The notes under the pieces are model-generated. The model searched no databases, was not told where the DNA came from, and saw nothing but the letters and a program-made list of their open reading frames with translations. A stretch of 56,426 nt of DNA from Acidobacteriota bacterium. GTDB taxonomy: Bacteria; Acidobacteriota; Blastocatellia; Pyrinomonadales; Pyrinomonadaceae. The stretch spans positions 1 through 56,426 of the forward strand of contig JAEWFC010000008.1 of assembly GCA_023389035.1 (NCBI GenBank). Reading direction: 5' to 3'. Each line of letters starts with the position of its first letter. Positions within the stretch are counted from its first letter, which is position 1. Below are positions 1 to 7,633 of the stretch, in pieces. A program made the translations under genes and the position numbers.

Positions 1-73
1 ACGCACTCACGCTGGGACAAACATCGCCGAATTGGGAGCTAATGAGAGAAAAAATGCGAAAAAAGCCTATTTT

Positions 74-246
74 TGTTCCACACTGTTCCACCTGCACGCG
101 CGCAAATTGGAACAAAAACGGGAGAAATGCCCACTCCGTGTCACACCTTGTTACAGGCGCCAGATCTCCCGCTGAAACAATAATGGGCAAAAACACCCGT
201 TTTTGTTTCACGTCGTCTCAGGCGCGAGCGCTCACGGTGAGACAAA
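74..246. repeat. Three 43-bp palindromic units with a 65-bp period
   Basis: Units start at 74, 139 and 204 and are each 43 bp with 22-bp spacers, so the period is exactly 65 bp. Each unit has two direct heptamers separated by 3 bp and, after 17 bp, the reverse complement of the second heptamer: TGTTCCA/TGGAACA (84-90, 108-114), TGTTACA/TGAAACA (149-155, 173-179) and CGTCTCA/TGAGACA (214-220, 238-244). Arm sequences differ between units but mostly stay complementary. A right half of a fourth unit (TGGGACA, 13-19) lies at the window edge. The function is unknown. Confidence 0.8.
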
Positions 247-268
247 CATCGCGTTTTGCGAGTATGAT
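239..268 (+). promoter_or_regulatory. Putative promoter of the GNAT gene
   Basis: A -10 hexamer TATGAT lies at 263-268. Eighteen bases upstream is GAGACA (239-244), a 4/6 match to a -35 box, which is also the right arm of the third palindromic unit. Transcription would begin near 275, which argues for the ATG at 280 rather than the in-frame TTG at 268 that overlaps the -10. Confidence 0.45.
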
Positions 269-279
269 TGTCTGATCTT

Positions 280-807
280 ATGTCCGGTGCGATCATAGTT
301 CGGCAGGCGACGGATGGCGATGCGAAGCTGCTCGCCGATCTCGCTTATACGACGTTTTGGGACGCGTTCGCCCATCACCCGAAGAACGCTCCTGATGACC
401 TGAACCACTATATGCGGCAGGCGTTCAACGTCGAGCAGACCGCGTCCGAGCTGGCCGATGACCGGAATGTGTTCCTGCTCGCTCAGATCGATGGCGAGCT
501 GGCCGGTTACGCTAAGGTAACGATCGGTACGACAGAACAAGGTGTGACTGCCGAACGCCCGATCGAGCTGAACCGGCTTTACGCACACCAACGCTTTCTG
601 GGAATGGGCATCGGGCAAACGCTGCTTGAGAAAGCGTTCGAACTGGGTCGCCATGAGAACTGTGACGTGATGTGGCTCGGGGTTTGGGAATATAATCCGC
701 GAGCTCAGAAGTTCTACGAAAAGAACGGATTCCAGATCGTCGGGAAGCACATCTTTCAGCTCGGCTCCGACCCGCAGACGGACCTCTTGATGCAAAGAGA
801 TCTCTAA
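280..807 (+). CDS. GNAT family N-acetyltransferase
   Basis: Predicted cytosolic acetyl-CoA-dependent acetyltransferase of 175 residues, normal size for a single GNAT domain. The acetyl-CoA pyrophosphate-binding motif is visible as RFLGMGIG at about residues 105-112, preceded by the beta-strand ELNRLYAH, and the C-terminal motif includes WEYNPRAQKFYEKNGF, typical of the family. The acceptor substrate cannot be read from sequence. An in-frame TTG at 268 would add four residues, but the ATG at 280 is preferred because a good -10 box overlaps the TTG. The radical SAM gene follows on the same strand but appears to carry its own promoter. Confidence 0.85.
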   Translation: MSGAIIVRQATDGDAKLLADLAYTTFWDAFAHHPKNAPDDLNHYMRQAFNVEQTASELADDRNVFLLAQIDGELAGYAKVTIGTTEQGVTAERPIELNRLYAHQRFLGMGIGQTLLEKAFELGRHENCDVMWLGVWEYNPRAQKFYEKNGFQIVGKHIFQLGSDPQTDLLMQRDL

Positions 808-811
808 AAAG

Positions 812-840
812 TTGATATTGTGCGGTAAATGCATTATCGT
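812..840 (+). promoter_or_regulatory. Putative promoter of a leaderless radical SAM mRNA
   Basis: TTGATA (812-817), a 17-bp spacer and TATCGT (835-840) form a plausible sigma-70-type promoter. The expected transcription start, about 8 bp past the -10, coincides with the GTG at 848, the position at which the protein starts to look like its family. This suggests a leaderless transcript. Confidence 0.45.
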
Positions 841-847
841 TGCATCT

Positions 848-1861
848 GTGCGACACATCACGAACCCTCCCAATCCGTACAACAGATACTCGGCCGAATT
901 CGTGGGCGAACCGCCGCCAACGAAGCTCGAGATATTCGAGGAAACCGCGACCAAAAAGATGATCACAAAGGCCTTCTCGTCTGACTGGGAAGGCGGTTGG
1001 CGGTACACGGTAAATTGCTACCGCGGCTGCGTACATGGCTGCACCTACTGCTTCGCTCGGCAGTATCACGAGTATTTGGGCTACGGAGCCGGCACCGATT
1101 TTGAGACCAAGTTGGTGGTCAAACCCAACGCCCCCGCGTTACTCAGGCAAGAACTGAAAAGGACGCGGGACAAGATGCCGCACCTCGATTTCTCGTTTGC
1201 GACCGACCCATATCTGCCCCTAGAGGCCGAGTATCAGCTCACGAGAAAGTGCATTGAGGTTTGTGCGGAATTTGGAGTGCCGGTCGGGATCGTCACGAAA
1301 TCACCACTGGTAACACGCGATATCGACGTTCTGAAGCGGTTACGAAAGGTGTCGGTCCACTTCTCGCTTCCTTTCCTGACAAAGGAAAGCTCGAATCCGT
1401 TCGAGCCCTACACGCCGGTACCTGAGGCACGCTTTCGGGCGATGAAGCTCCTCGCGGATGAAGGCATTCAGGTCGGGATCGGGATCGCTCCGGTGATTCC
1501 GGGTTACAACGAACCGGAGATCCCCGGACTGCTTGAGCGTGCGAAAGAAGCCGGTGCGACACGGGCATTCATGTCAATGCTGCACCTGGATTCCGATTCT
1601 ATCGAGGAATATTTTGTGAATAAAATGCACGAGCGTCTGCCGCCCACACGCGTCACCAAAATAATTAATGCTATGAAGCGCGAACGCGGCGGTTCGCTGC
1701 GGCACCGCACCTATGCCGAACGCAGCGTCGGCAAGACAGAGCAATGGGAAGTGACCCGAAAGCTGTTCGAATTTCACGCGAAAAGGCTCGGATTTCGTGG
1801 GCACGAAAAGGTCGTCGATATCGAGGTTAAGCCGGAGCCTGCACAGATGACCTTGTTTTGA
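848..1861 (+). CDS. Radical SAM protein, SPL/PA0069-like
   Basis: Radical SAM enzyme related to the spore-photoproduct-lyase/PA0069-type group; the reaction is not known for this branch. The 4Fe-4S-binding CX3CX2C motif is CVHGCTYC at residues 61-68, within NCYRGCVHGCTYCFAR. The preceding NPPNPY segment and the following HEYLGYGAGTDF stretch are, as I remember the family, typical of it. Length is about 337 residues. I chose GTG at 848 because a promoter-like pair ends eight bases upstream and homology begins here; an in-frame TTG at 812 would add 12 residues with no Shine-Dalgarno sequence. Function in DNA repair is only suggested by the distant SPL similarity. Confidence 0.85.
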   Translation: MRHITNPPNPYNRYSAEFVGEPPPTKLEIFEETATKKMITKAFSSDWEGGWRYTVNCYRGCVHGCTYCFARQYHEYLGYGAGTDFETKLVVKPNAPALLRQELKRTRDKMPHLDFSFATDPYLPLEAEYQLTRKCIEVCAEFGVPVGIVTKSPLVTRDIDVLKRLRKVSVHFSLPFLTKESSNPFEPYTPVPEARFRAMKLLADEGIQVGIGIAPVIPGYNEPEIPGLLERAKEAGATRAFMSMLHLDSDSIEEYFVNKMHERLPPTRVTKIINAMKRERGGSLRHRTYAERSVGKTEQWEVTRKLFEFHAKRLGFRGHEKVVDIEVKPEPAQMTLF

Positions 1862-1909
1862 TCAAAGTGCGGGATTGCGAATCGTGGCTGCTATAGCTAA
1901 GCTCTTTGC

Positions 1910-2227
1910 ATGCAGAATCGGATCGAAGTTTTTGAAAAGATGCTGATGGACGACCCTGAGAACACGATGGTGATGTTCGGGCTGGCGAAAGAGTACGAAA
2001 AGGCCGGACAGCACGCGGACGTGGTGCGGATCCTCGAGCAGTATCTCTCAAAGGCGGATGATGAGGGAAACGCGTACGGGACGCTCGCGTCGGCATATGA
2101 AAGGCTGGGCGAACGCCAAAAGGCAGCCGAGACATATCGACAAGGAATCGACGTCGCGATGGCTCACGGGCATCCTTCGATGGCGAATGAATACAGGATC
2201 ACGCTCGATCTGGACTACGCCGACTAG
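1910..2227 (+). CDS. Small TPR protein
   Basis: A 105-residue soluble protein built almost entirely from tetratricopeptide-like helix pairs: ENTMVMFGLAKEYEKAGQ and GNAYGTLASAYERLGERQKA carry the W/Y-G-A-Y spacing of TPRs at about residues 18-50 and 55-90. It has no signal peptide or catalytic domain, so a protein-binding role is inferred. A weak promoter-like arrangement (TTGCGA, 17 bp, TAAGCT) ends just before the ATG, again without a clear Shine-Dalgarno sequence. It converges on the cyclophilin gene; the two stop codons share the palindrome CTAG at 2224-2227. Confidence 0.75.
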   Translation: MQNRIEVFEKMLMDDPENTMVMFGLAKEYEKAGQHADVVRILEQYLSKADDEGNAYGTLASAYERLGERQKAAETYRQGIDVAMAHGHPSMANEYRITLDLDYAD

Positions 2228-2931
2228 TTATCGGTCTTTAGGCCGTCGGTTGCGGTAGTAGTTGTTGATCCACATGGTGCGACCTTGGCAGTCTTGATTC
2301 GCACAGGTTTCTCAGGAGTCTCTTCCTTCACCGGTGCTTTATTGATCGCGTCGACGACGTCCATCCCTTTGGTGACCCGGCCGAATGCCGCGAACTTGCC
2401 GTCAAGGTGAGCCCCGGTTCCGGTAAGGATGAAAAAGTTTGTCGTTGCGGTGTTAGCCTCCTCACCGCGAGCCATCGAAAGAACGCCGCGTTCGTGCAAG
2501 ACTTTGTTAGGTTCGTCGGGAAGCGACTTGCGGGCCCGCATTCCGATCTCGTAGGTGACCTCGCCTTCACGCGAATAAAGGTCACCACCCTGAATAATAA
2601 ATCCGGGCACGACTCGGCTGAACGTCGTCGTATCCAGATAGCCGAGAGAGACAATGTTCAGAAAACTGCGAACGGCCTCAGGGGCGTGTTCCGGAAACAT
2701 TTCCATCGCGATCACGCCTGCCTCGGTGTCAAAGAAAACGCATTGTGCGGCCATCTTTTTCACATCAGCACCGTCGAATGGTTCGGGTTTAGCGGCCGGA
2801 GCCGCGGGCCGCGCGTTGGTCTTAATAGCGGGTGTCGGTGTGGGCACCGGCAAACTTGCGGCTTCCTGCGCCAGTGCGTTTAGCCCTGAGACCGAGAGCA
2901 GCAGACCGAATAACACAATTTTGATGAACAT
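2224..2931 (-). CDS. Secreted peptidyl-prolyl cis-trans isomerase (cyclophilin)
   Basis: Cyclophilin-type prolyl isomerase, predicted to help fold exported proteins in the periplasm. Residues 1-22 form a signal peptide ending in LNALAQ, followed by a Pro/Ala-rich linker. The catalytic domain (about 60-215) keeps the expected motifs: FSRVVPGFIIQGGD with the catalytic Arg, ANTATTNFFI and HLDGKFAAFGRV. At 235 residues it is a single-domain form. No Shine-Dalgarno sequence is evident before the ATG at 2931. A second cyclophilin domain occurs in the HEAT-repeat fusion at 16297-18456. Confidence 0.92.
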   Translation of the reverse strand: MFIKIVLFGLLLSVSGLNALAQEAASLPVPTPTPAIKTNARPAAPAAKPEPFDGADVKKMAAQCVFFDTEAGVIAMEMFPEHAPEAVRSFLNIVSLGYLDTTTFSRVVPGFIIQGGDLYSREGEVTYEIGMRARKSLPDEPNKVLHERGVLSMARGEEANTATTNFFILTGTGAHLDGKFAAFGRVTKGMDVVDAINKAPVKEETPEKPVRIKTAKVAPCGSTTTTATDGLKTDN

Positions 2932-2999
2932 AGCTTAAGATTTTCGCGAGATCGTATGTGGGTGTAAAGTTAAAACAAACACCAACGCCCCAAAATAAA

Positions 3000-4703
3000 A
3001 TGATGAAAAAGATCACCGTGAAGTTACTTGCGATATTGATCCTCGTCTCCGCGTCGTTTGCTCAGCGTGAGCTTGGCGTGCGGCCGACAGAGACGGGCGG
3101 CCCGCTTATGGCTGAGCAGGCGTTCTTTGACGTCAAACGATATGACCTGAATATTCGCGTCGATGTCGCAAATAAGTCGATCTCCGGTGATTCGGCGATG
3201 ACTGCCCGGATCGTACATCCGACAAACGTGATCGTTCTTGATCTGGATACACCATATACCGTAAACCGCGTCCAAGAGAATTGTGACGGAAAGCCGTGCG
3301 AACTTAAATTCGAGCGGCGTGGTGGAAAAGTGTGGATCTGGTTTCCTCTGACCAAACAGACCGGCGATGAAGTGATCGTGCAGGTCTTCTATTCCGGCAC
3401 GCCCCGCGTTGCTCCGCGGGCTCCGTGGGTCGGTGGATTCGTATGGGCTAAGACACCGTCCGGGGCGGATTGGGTATCGATCGCCATGCAGAATGATGGT
3501 GCGGATATCCTGTTCCCTGTAAAAGATCACCCATCCGATAAGGCGGACGTCGCAGGAATGCGTATCACGGTACCGGAACCGCTTGTGGCGGTCGGGCCCG
3601 GAAAACTGGTTGGTTCGACCACGAATATTGACGGCACCATCACCTATGAATGGCTGATGACGAACCCGATCCCAAACTATTCCATACTGTTTGACGCGGC
3701 TCCTTACCGCGTTATCAACGACAGCGTCAAGAGTATCACCGGCGATAATATTCCGATCGAGTTCTATATCCTGCCGGAGAGTTATGATAACGGAGCCAAG
3801 CTGATCGATGAGACAAAAAAATACAATGCGTTCTTTGAGAAGTATCTCGGGCCATACCCTTGGCGATCGCAGAAGCTAGGCATTGTCGAAACGCCGCATC
3901 TGGGGATGGAGCACTCGACCCATCTCGCTTACGGAAATAAGTTTCAGTACAACGACCACGGATTCGACTGGTTGCAGCTTCACGAATTCGGGCACGAATG
4001 GTGGGCAAACCTCGTCACAGCCAGCGACTGGCGTGATTTCTGGATCCATGAAGGCTTTCAGAGCTTTATGGACACGCTGTATCTAGAGCATCTAGGCAAA
4101 AAGGACGCTTATTTCGCCGCGATGAAAGGGCGTGCGAAAGCCACGCGAAACATGCAGCCCGTTGCTCCGCGTGAGCCGAAGATCGCGTACCAGGTCTATC
4201 TGGCGGAGCCGGATTACGTCAAGAGCGACGGCGATATTTATGGCAAAGGTGCGGTCGTGCTGCACACCCTGCGGTACCTGATCGGCGACGACGCATTCTT
4301 CCGGGCACTTAGGCGTATGGCCTATCCGCGTAAGGAAATGGAGTCATTCACGGATGGCCGCCAGACCCGGCTTGTTAACACTGACGACTTCCTAACTATC
4401 GCGGAAGAAGAGTCAAAAATGGAGCTCGACTGGTTCTTTGAGCTCTACCTGCGCCAGCCAAAGCTTCCAAAGCTGATCACCCAACCGGGCCCTTGTGCCG
4501 TAGACACAGGTTCGGGGGCGAAAAGCTGCGAGCTAAACCTTCGTTGGGAAACGCCAAACGATCTCCCGTTTCCGATGCCCATCGACGCCGTCATCGATGG
4601 CAAGCCTCGCCGCGTTGAGATGAAGGCCGGTACCGCGTCCATCGCATATTCAGGCGCCGCACCGGCCATCGATCCTGACGGCTGGGTGTTAAAGGCTCGC
4701 TAA
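3000..4703 (+). CDS. Secreted M1-family metallopeptidase
   Basis: Zinc aminopeptidase-like protein of the M1 (gluzincin) family, predicted to be exported and to trim peptides outside the cytoplasm. Residues 1-22 (MMKKITVKLLAILILVSA...) are a signal peptide; start at the ATG at 3000 (or 3003) rather than an upstream GTG at 2958, which would bury the signal. The zinc site HEFGH is at residues 328-332, with the third ligand Glu 18 residues later (E351, in FWIHEGF), and a GMEH exopeptidase-type motif precedes it. The N-terminal half is the beta-rich saddle domain. At 567 residues it lacks the long helical C-terminal domain of classical PepN. Confidence 0.9.
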   Translation: MMKKITVKLLAILILVSASFAQRELGVRPTETGGPLMAEQAFFDVKRYDLNIRVDVANKSISGDSAMTARIVHPTNVIVLDLDTPYTVNRVQENCDGKPCELKFERRGGKVWIWFPLTKQTGDEVIVQVFYSGTPRVAPRAPWVGGFVWAKTPSGADWVSIAMQNDGADILFPVKDHPSDKADVAGMRITVPEPLVAVGPGKLVGSTTNIDGTITYEWLMTNPIPNYSILFDAAPYRVINDSVKSITGDNIPIEFYILPESYDNGAKLIDETKKYNAFFEKYLGPYPWRSQKLGIVETPHLGMEHSTHLAYGNKFQYNDHGFDWLQLHEFGHEWWANLVTASDWRDFWIHEGFQSFMDTLYLEHLGKKDAYFAAMKGRAKATRNMQPVAPREPKIAYQVYLAEPDYVKSDGDIYGKGAVVLHTLRYLIGDDAFFRALRRMAYPRKEMESFTDGRQTRLVNTDDFLTIAEEESKMELDWFFELYLRQPKLPKLITQPGPCAVDTGSGAKSCELNLRWETPNDLPFPMPIDAVIDGKPRRVEMKAGTASIAYSGAAPAIDPDGWVLKAR

Positions 4704-4708
4704 CCTAA

Positions 4709-5305
4709 TCATTCAAATACGCGGATCCTCGGCAGGTTGTATTCGACCACGGGGTTACCGCGAATTCGATATTCACTCTCGACGCACGTGTAAACTTCGG
4801 TGGCCGTGCGATCGAATGACTTTCTTACCAATTCAGCAAAAAGTTCATTCGACTCTTTTATCTGCGCGGCTGTGGCTTCCACGTTGAATATCATCGCCTC
4901 GATACGCTCGGAGATGAACATCCCGGTCGCGAAGCCGCGGAGGCCATTAAGTGTCAGGTAGCAGTCAGCGTTGCAGAATATGTAAATGTTATTCGGCTGC
5001 TCGCGGAAAATGTCCCCAAACGACTCATCGATAATGATCCTTCCGTTGCCGGCAAGTCCCTGCGGGAAACCGTGGCCGAGAAGGATGCTCCGGTCAGATT
5101 CCAGCAGTTTCTGGCGATATTCTTCCTTCTCTTTCACTTGCCGAATGGCGGAACTTTTCCGGTAGATCGGCGCCAAAAAATCAGTTGTCGGGTCCGATGG
5201 ATGGATCACTGTGGTCTTGAAACGGCTTCGTTTGTCCAGTTTCTCACGGCGTGAACCGAACTCTCCTTCCCCGACACCATTCTCAATATCTCGTTTCAAC
5301 AGCAT
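4709..5305 (-). CDS. Caspase-like (His/Cys dyad) protein of unknown function
   Basis: I do not recognise a named family with certainty. The 198-residue protein has no signal peptide or membrane segment. It contains LLGHGFPQGL (His78 in GHG) and, after a predicted beta-strand, IFCNAD (Cys111), followed by GFATGMFISERIEA. A Gly-His-Gly loop and a Cys after the next core strand is the arrangement of clan CD cysteine peptidases (caspase/CHAT type), so a protease-like role is inferred, not shown. An upstream segment HPSDPTTDFL looks like another conserved block. Start: AGGAGG at 5314-5319 lies eight bases before the ATG at 5305; the ATG at 5311 is too close. It is divergent from the MerR-vWA operon and shares its control region. 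Confidence 0.7.
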   Translation of the reverse strand: MLLKRDIENGVGEGEFGSRREKLDKRSRFKTTVIHPSDPTTDFLAPIYRKSSAIRQVKEKEEYRQKLLESDRSILLGHGFPQGLAGNGRIIIDESFGDIFREQPNNIYIFCNADCYLTLNGLRGFATGMFISERIEAMIFNVEATAAQIKESNELFAELVRKSFDRTATEVYTCVESEYRIRGNPVVEYNLPRIRVFE

Positions 5306-5336
5306 AACCATGTCCTCCTTTGTATGAGCTAAGTCA

Positions 5337-5365
5337 CTGTAAAACAACGACCTTCTGTTTGTCAA
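5337..5365 (-). promoter_or_regulatory. Promoter of the caspase-like gene
   Basis: On the minus strand TTGACA (5365-5360) is followed 18 bp later by TACAGT (5341-5336), a 4/6 -10 match. The -35 box lies one base from operator 1. The transcript would carry a short leader with a strong Shine-Dalgarno sequence. Confidence 0.5.
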
Positions 5366-5366
5366 A

Positions 5367-5378
5367 CAGTAAATAGTG
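5367..5378. promoter_or_regulatory. Operator 1 of the divergent cassette
   Basis: CAGTAAATAGTG is a one-mismatch copy of the palindrome CAGTAnnTACTG. It abuts the -35 box of the caspase-like gene. Its partner lies 19 bp away, about two helical turns. Binding by the neighbouring MerR-type protein is inferred from position and symmetry. Confidence 0.6.
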
Positions 5379-5385
5379 TTATTAA

Positions 5386-5397
5386 CAGTAAATACTG
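5386..5397. promoter_or_regulatory. Operator 2 of the divergent cassette
   Basis: CAGTAAATACTG has perfect five-base arms CAGTA/TACTG. It ends one base before the -35 TTGACA of the MerR gene, mirroring operator 1 on the other side. The layout suggests joint control of both promoters by one dimeric regulator. Confidence 0.65.
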
Positions 5398-5398
5398 C

Positions 5399-5427
5399 TT
5401 GACACCATATTAGATGTACCGTATGAT
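5399..5427 (+). promoter_or_regulatory. Promoter of the MerR-vWA operon
   Basis: A perfect TTGACA (5399-5404), a 17-bp spacer and TATGAT (5422-5427) precede the gene. The predicted transcription start falls on or next to the ATG at 5435, so the mRNA is probably leaderless. The 17-bp spacer differs from the 19-20 bp spacers of classical MerR-activated promoters. Confidence 0.7.
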
Positions 5428-5434
5428 CCCTCTC

Positions 5435-6193
5435 ATGGCAAATGCGCTTGAATCACTAAAAAACGTCGATTACGCCGGTGTGCGTGAACTGGCTCGCGCG
5501 GCTAAGCACTTCTTGCAGACAGCGGGAACCAATCAGACGAAGAACACGGTGACGGATTATCCCAATGAGCGTACGATCCGCTACTACATCGCCGAGGGAT
5601 TGCTCGACCAGGCGATCAAGAAGCGAGGGGTTACTTCGATATTCGGTTACGAGCACCTGCTCACCCTCTTGGTGATCAAAAAGCTGCAGTCGGACGGCCT
5701 TCCGATCAGCGTGATCAAGTCACTTCTCGACGGAAGGTCGGTCGAAGAACTCGAGGCGCTGTTTGGCGAGGAGGTTCACGTTTTTACCAGCGAAAAAGAG
5801 CTAGAGGATTTTCGGCGCTCCGTCGGTCACACGGACGAAAGCGAGGTTAAGCGGATCGAGGTTCCGTTCGCGGCAGCACCGCGGCCGCCGCTATCGGAGC
5901 ATCTTCCACCCGCCGCGCCGAAGAGTCAATCTGCTAAGGAGTATCTAAAGTCGATCCTGCTCGGAAAAGATGGCGGAAGCAAACGCGGAGTTTCGTCTAC
6001 GCCGCCGCCTGCATTGTCGCTGAAGTCGGTTGATACGTCGCTTCCGCGAGGAACCTCAGACTGGCGCCGTTATGAAATTGTCCCGGGCGTTGAATTGCAT
6101 ATCGCACGCTCGTACAGGCCCGGAAAAGATGCCACCTTCCGGCAGCGATTGCTCGTTTTGATCGACGGGATCCTGCTTTCTCGTGAACGTTAA
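5435..6193 (+). CDS. MerR-type transcriptional regulator
   Basis: DNA-binding protein of 252 residues. A MerR-like winged helix spans about residues 40-100: NERTIRYYIAEGLL is the recognition region, followed by YEHLLTLLVIKKLQSDGLPI. It has an unusual 40-residue N-terminal helical extension, a Pro/Ala-rich linker at about 145-200, and a C-terminal block (WRRYEIVPGVELHIARSY) that could be the sensory domain. No metal-binding Cys pattern of MerR/CueR type is seen. The ATG at 5435 is chosen because the promoter -10 covers the upstream ATG candidates. It precedes the vWA gene by 18 bp and probably autoregulates through the two CAGTA/TACTG operators. Confidence 0.8.
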   Translation: MANALESLKNVDYAGVRELARAAKHFLQTAGTNQTKNTVTDYPNERTIRYYIAEGLLDQAIKKRGVTSIFGYEHLLTLLVIKKLQSDGLPISVIKSLLDGRSVEELEALFGEEVHVFTSEKELEDFRRSVGHTDESEVKRIEVPFAAAPRPPLSEHLPPAAPKSQSAKEYLKSILLGKDGGSKRGVSSTPPPALSLKSVDTSLPRGTSDWRRYEIVPGVELHIARSYRPGKDATFRQRLLVLIDGILLSRER

Positions 6194-6211
6194 TAATAAG
6201 GAGATAAAACA

Positions 6212-7468
6212 ATGACAGATAAGAACCCACATATAGAAGTACTCACGGAGAAGAGCTCGATCTCAGATGCGGGCCAGATAGTCGATGTTCTTATAAGGAT
6301 CACGCCGCCCGAGTCCGACGCGGCTGCTACTGACAAGCGTCCGAAGCTCAACTTCGGGATCGCACTTGATCGGTCGGGATCGATGGGCGGCGAAAAGATG
6401 CGGCAGGCACGTGAGGCGGCGAAATACTGTGTCGACCAGCTTGTATCCACGGACACGTTCTCCGCCGTGATATTCGATGATTCGGTTGACGTGCTTTTCA
6501 CGAACGGACCCGTCCGCGATCGCGAGATGCTGAAGCGAGGTCTGGACCGCATCGAGGCCCGCAATTCGACGGCGCTGCACGAGGGCTGGGTGAAAGCCGG
6601 ACTACAGGTAAGTGAAACGCTCGAACCTGCGAGCATTAACAGAGTTCTTCTGATTACGGACGGCCAAGCGAACGTCGGTGAAACGCGCGTTGACCGCATA
6701 GTGTCACAGGCTCGCGAGGCGGCAGCAAGAGGGCTGACCACATCGACGATCGGGATCGGGTCGGACTTTAACGAAGACCTTTTAATGCCGATGGCCGAGG
6801 CGGGGCAGGGCAACGCCTGGCATGTACGCGAACCGCTGGACATGGTTCGGATCTTCGAAACGGAAATGCACGGGCTGATCAACCAGGTCGGTCACAGCGT
6901 TACGTTAAAGATAACGCCCGCGGCGGGATTTGTTGTCGACGATGTGCTGAACGATCTGGAGCGCGACGCTGAGGGGCGGATCATTCTTCCGAATCTGAAG
7001 GCGGGATCGGCGATCGAGGTAGTCGTAAGGCTAAAGGCAGATACACGTTCGGCCGGAACCGAAGTAGAGCTTGCTCATTTTGAAATGATGTTCATCGATC
7101 AGCAAACGAATGAGCGGAACTTGGTGACTGCGCTGCTTACTCGAAGGGTCGAGACTCAGAGTGTCGTCGATGCACAGCCTGTCGAGCCGGCGGTGGTCGA
7201 GGCAGTTGCGTTAATGATGAATGCTCGTGCGAGAAAAGAGATGATGGAGCACCTTGATCGTGGTGACCGTGCGGGCGCCCGCCGACATCTAGATGAAGCG
7301 ATCGATATTAACGACATAGCGTTTTGCTTTGCGGCCCAGTCTCCGCGACTTAGGCAGGAACGCCAAGAGCTCGAGGAACTGAAGAATATGGTCGCCAACA
7401 GCGAGAACGACGTTTCCACGCGAAAGCGCCTCGCCTACAGCCGAGAGGCCACTCGAAAGAGCCGCTGA
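6212..7468 (+). CDS. Cytosolic vWA-domain protein
   Basis: A 418-residue protein with an intact von Willebrand A MIDAS metal site: DRSGS (Asp53, Ser55, Ser57), Thr120 in NSTAL and Asp150 in ITDGQ. The vWA domain covers about residues 45-220, followed by a beta-rich segment (about 230-320) and a helical C-terminus (about 330-418). There is no signal peptide or transmembrane segment, so it should act in the cytosol, probably as a metal-dependent protein-binding module. A good Shine-Dalgarno (AAGGAG) precedes the ATG. It is the second gene of the MerR operon and divergent from the caspase-like gene; no MoxR-type AAA ATPase is adjacent, unlike many bacterial vWA systems. Confidence 0.88.
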   Translation: MTDKNPHIEVLTEKSSISDAGQIVDVLIRITPPESDAAATDKRPKLNFGIALDRSGSMGGEKMRQAREAAKYCVDQLVSTDTFSAVIFDDSVDVLFTNGPVRDREMLKRGLDRIEARNSTALHEGWVKAGLQVSETLEPASINRVLLITDGQANVGETRVDRIVSQAREAAARGLTTSTIGIGSDFNEDLLMPMAEAGQGNAWHVREPLDMVRIFETEMHGLINQVGHSVTLKITPAAGFVVDDVLNDLERDAEGRIILPNLKAGSAIEVVVRLKADTRSAGTEVELAHFEMMFIDQQTNERNLVTALLTRRVETQSVVDAQPVEPAVVEAVALMMNARARKEMMEHLDRGDRAGARRHLDEAIDINDIAFCFAAQSPRLRQERQELEELKNMVANSENDVSTRKRLAYSREATRKSR

Positions 7469-7492
7469 TGACCTGAGTTGCCTCAGAACATG

Positions 7493-7521
7493 CCCGCGGA
7501 CACTTACCACTTGTTCGCGGG
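7493..7521 (+). terminator. Possible hairpin after the vWA gene
   Basis: CCCGCG (7493-7498) pairs with CGCGGG (7516-7521) across a 17-base loop, 25 bases after the vWA stop. It lacks a T-tract, so it is only a weak terminator candidate. Confidence 0.3.
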
Positions 7522-7633
7522 ACTTCTGCGCTAAAAATGTAGAGAAAAGCGGCAAATTGCCCGAATTCGCCCGTTTTGGTATCCTTTTAAGTTACCCATC
7601 TATTAGAAACGTTTATTGAAAGGATTTATTTTG

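Noticed and set aside
74..246. The regular array could be taken for a CRISPR
   Set aside because: Units are not identical, arms co-vary, spacers are only 22 bp and A/T-rich with their own symmetry, and no cas gene is present.
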